NCBI GenBank assembly: GCA_044376365.1
Contig: JBILLA010000047.1
Coordinates: 1-13,942, forward strand
DNA: 13,942 bases
Direction of reading: 5' to 3'
Source of the DNA: JBIKWN01 sp044376365
GTDB taxonomy: Bacteria > Bdellovibrionota_C > UBA2361 > JBIKWN01
Below are positions 13,644-13,942 of this stretch, in pieces. Every line of letters starts with the position of its first letter. The first letter of the stretch is position 1. The notes beneath the pieces are model-generated. The model ran no database searches and was not told where the DNA came from. It saw only the letters and a list, made by a program, of their open reading frames with translations. Position numbers and translations under genes: made by a program.

Positions 13644-13942
13644 ATGAAATTTGCTGACTTAGCAACTCGCACAGTGACTGCTATCGTATTGATAAGTTGC
13701 ATTCTTGGTGCTGAGCTTATATCAGAGCAGCATACTCTGTTGGTATTTGGTGTTCCTGTTTCGCACCTGTTTTCTTTTCTTGCGCTGATTTTTATCACTC
13801 TTTGCTCGTACGAGTATATACGTCTGTGTGCACTACCAGAGCGAATTAATCTTGATGTTTTCTTGTACAGTGTCGTTACTGCTGGTCCTGCCTGTACACT
13901 GTTTTTGCTTCACTTTTTTTACCCGCTCACACTGCTTTCTTT
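13644..13942 (+). CDS. cdsA: Phosphatidate cytidylyltransferase, N-terminal part (3' end outside window)
   Basis: The frame is open to the end of the window, giving 99 residues. The N-terminus MKFADLATRTVTAIVL is typical of CdsA, followed by hydrophobic segments at about residues 10-24, 41-57 and 72-92, as expected of a multi-membrane enzyme. CdsA makes CDP-diacylglycerol from phosphatidate and CTP at the cytoplasmic membrane. The conserved C-terminal signature is beyond the window, so the call rests on the N-terminal pattern and on its position directly after uppS, which is standard in many bacteria. AAGGA (13629-13633) lies ten bases before the ATG. Confidence 0.85.
   Translation, partial: MKFADLATRTVTAIVLISCILGAELISEQHTLLVFGVPVSHLFSFLALIFITLCSYEYIRLCALPERINLDVFLYSVVTAGPACTLFLLHFFYPLTLLS

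Noticed and set aside
1..13942. CRISPR array, insertion sequence, prophage or defence genes
   Set aside because: No regularly spaced direct repeats, transposase, integrase or phage genes are visible; the window is mostly housekeeping.

Overview
The window is a bacterial chromosomal segment with standard-code genes, moderate GC content and mostly AGGAGG-type ribosome binding sites. Its core is housekeeping: two purine-biosynthesis loci and the 5' part of the widely conserved rpsB-tsf-pyrH-frr-uppS-cdsA cluster. TGA works as a normal stop (for example at the end of purS), so the recoded lineages are unlikely. A solute-binding protein, a secreted Cys-rich protein with a Thr-Pro linker and a very long GlgA-type glycosyltransferase point to a free-living bacterium. 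The phylum cannot be fixed from the sequence alone. PurT closely resembles the enterobacterial enzyme, while GlgA and the secreted protein are divergent.

Layout, left to right. 1-561 is the 3' end of an ABC-type solute-binding protein gene. It is followed by a small unknown gene (597-887) whose apparent promoter overlaps the upstream stop codon. purT (938-2119) lies on the minus strand, convergent with the small gene and divergent from a secreted two-domain Cys-rich protein (2277-3584). Next on the plus strand are a YycJ/WalJ-like metallo-beta-lactamase-fold hydrolase (3645-4460) and the tightly coupled purB-purS-purQ run (4529-6772). A 947-residue GT5-type glycogen/starch synthase homologue (6783-9626, minus) converges on purQ with only a 10-base gap. 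A 354-base intergenic region separates it from rpsB and holds a plausible promoter plus a candidate structured RNA leader. The window then runs through rpsB, tsf, pyrH, frr and uppS and ends inside cdsA.

How the genes work together. PurT (formate-dependent GAR formylation), PurS and PurQ (two of the three subunits of FGAM synthase) and PurB (SAICAR and adenylosuccinate cleavage) belong to de novo purine synthesis; the large subunit PurL must be encoded elsewhere. The right-hand cluster makes ribosomal protein S2, elongation factor Ts, UMP kinase, ribosome recycling factor and the first lipid-carrier and phospholipid enzymes UppS and CdsA.

The most interesting signals are: (1) the rpsB leader, where a 6-bp closing stem, an internal hairpin, a stem followed by six T's, two mutually exclusive GGCT/AGCC hairpins and an 8-bp pseudoknot-forming pairing sit just upstream of the start; (2) the 947-residue GlgA homologue with a roughly 385-residue N-terminal extension and no lysine in the usual KxGGL motif; (3) the unrecognised secreted Cys-rich protein; (4) possible leaderless transcripts for the small gene and purT.
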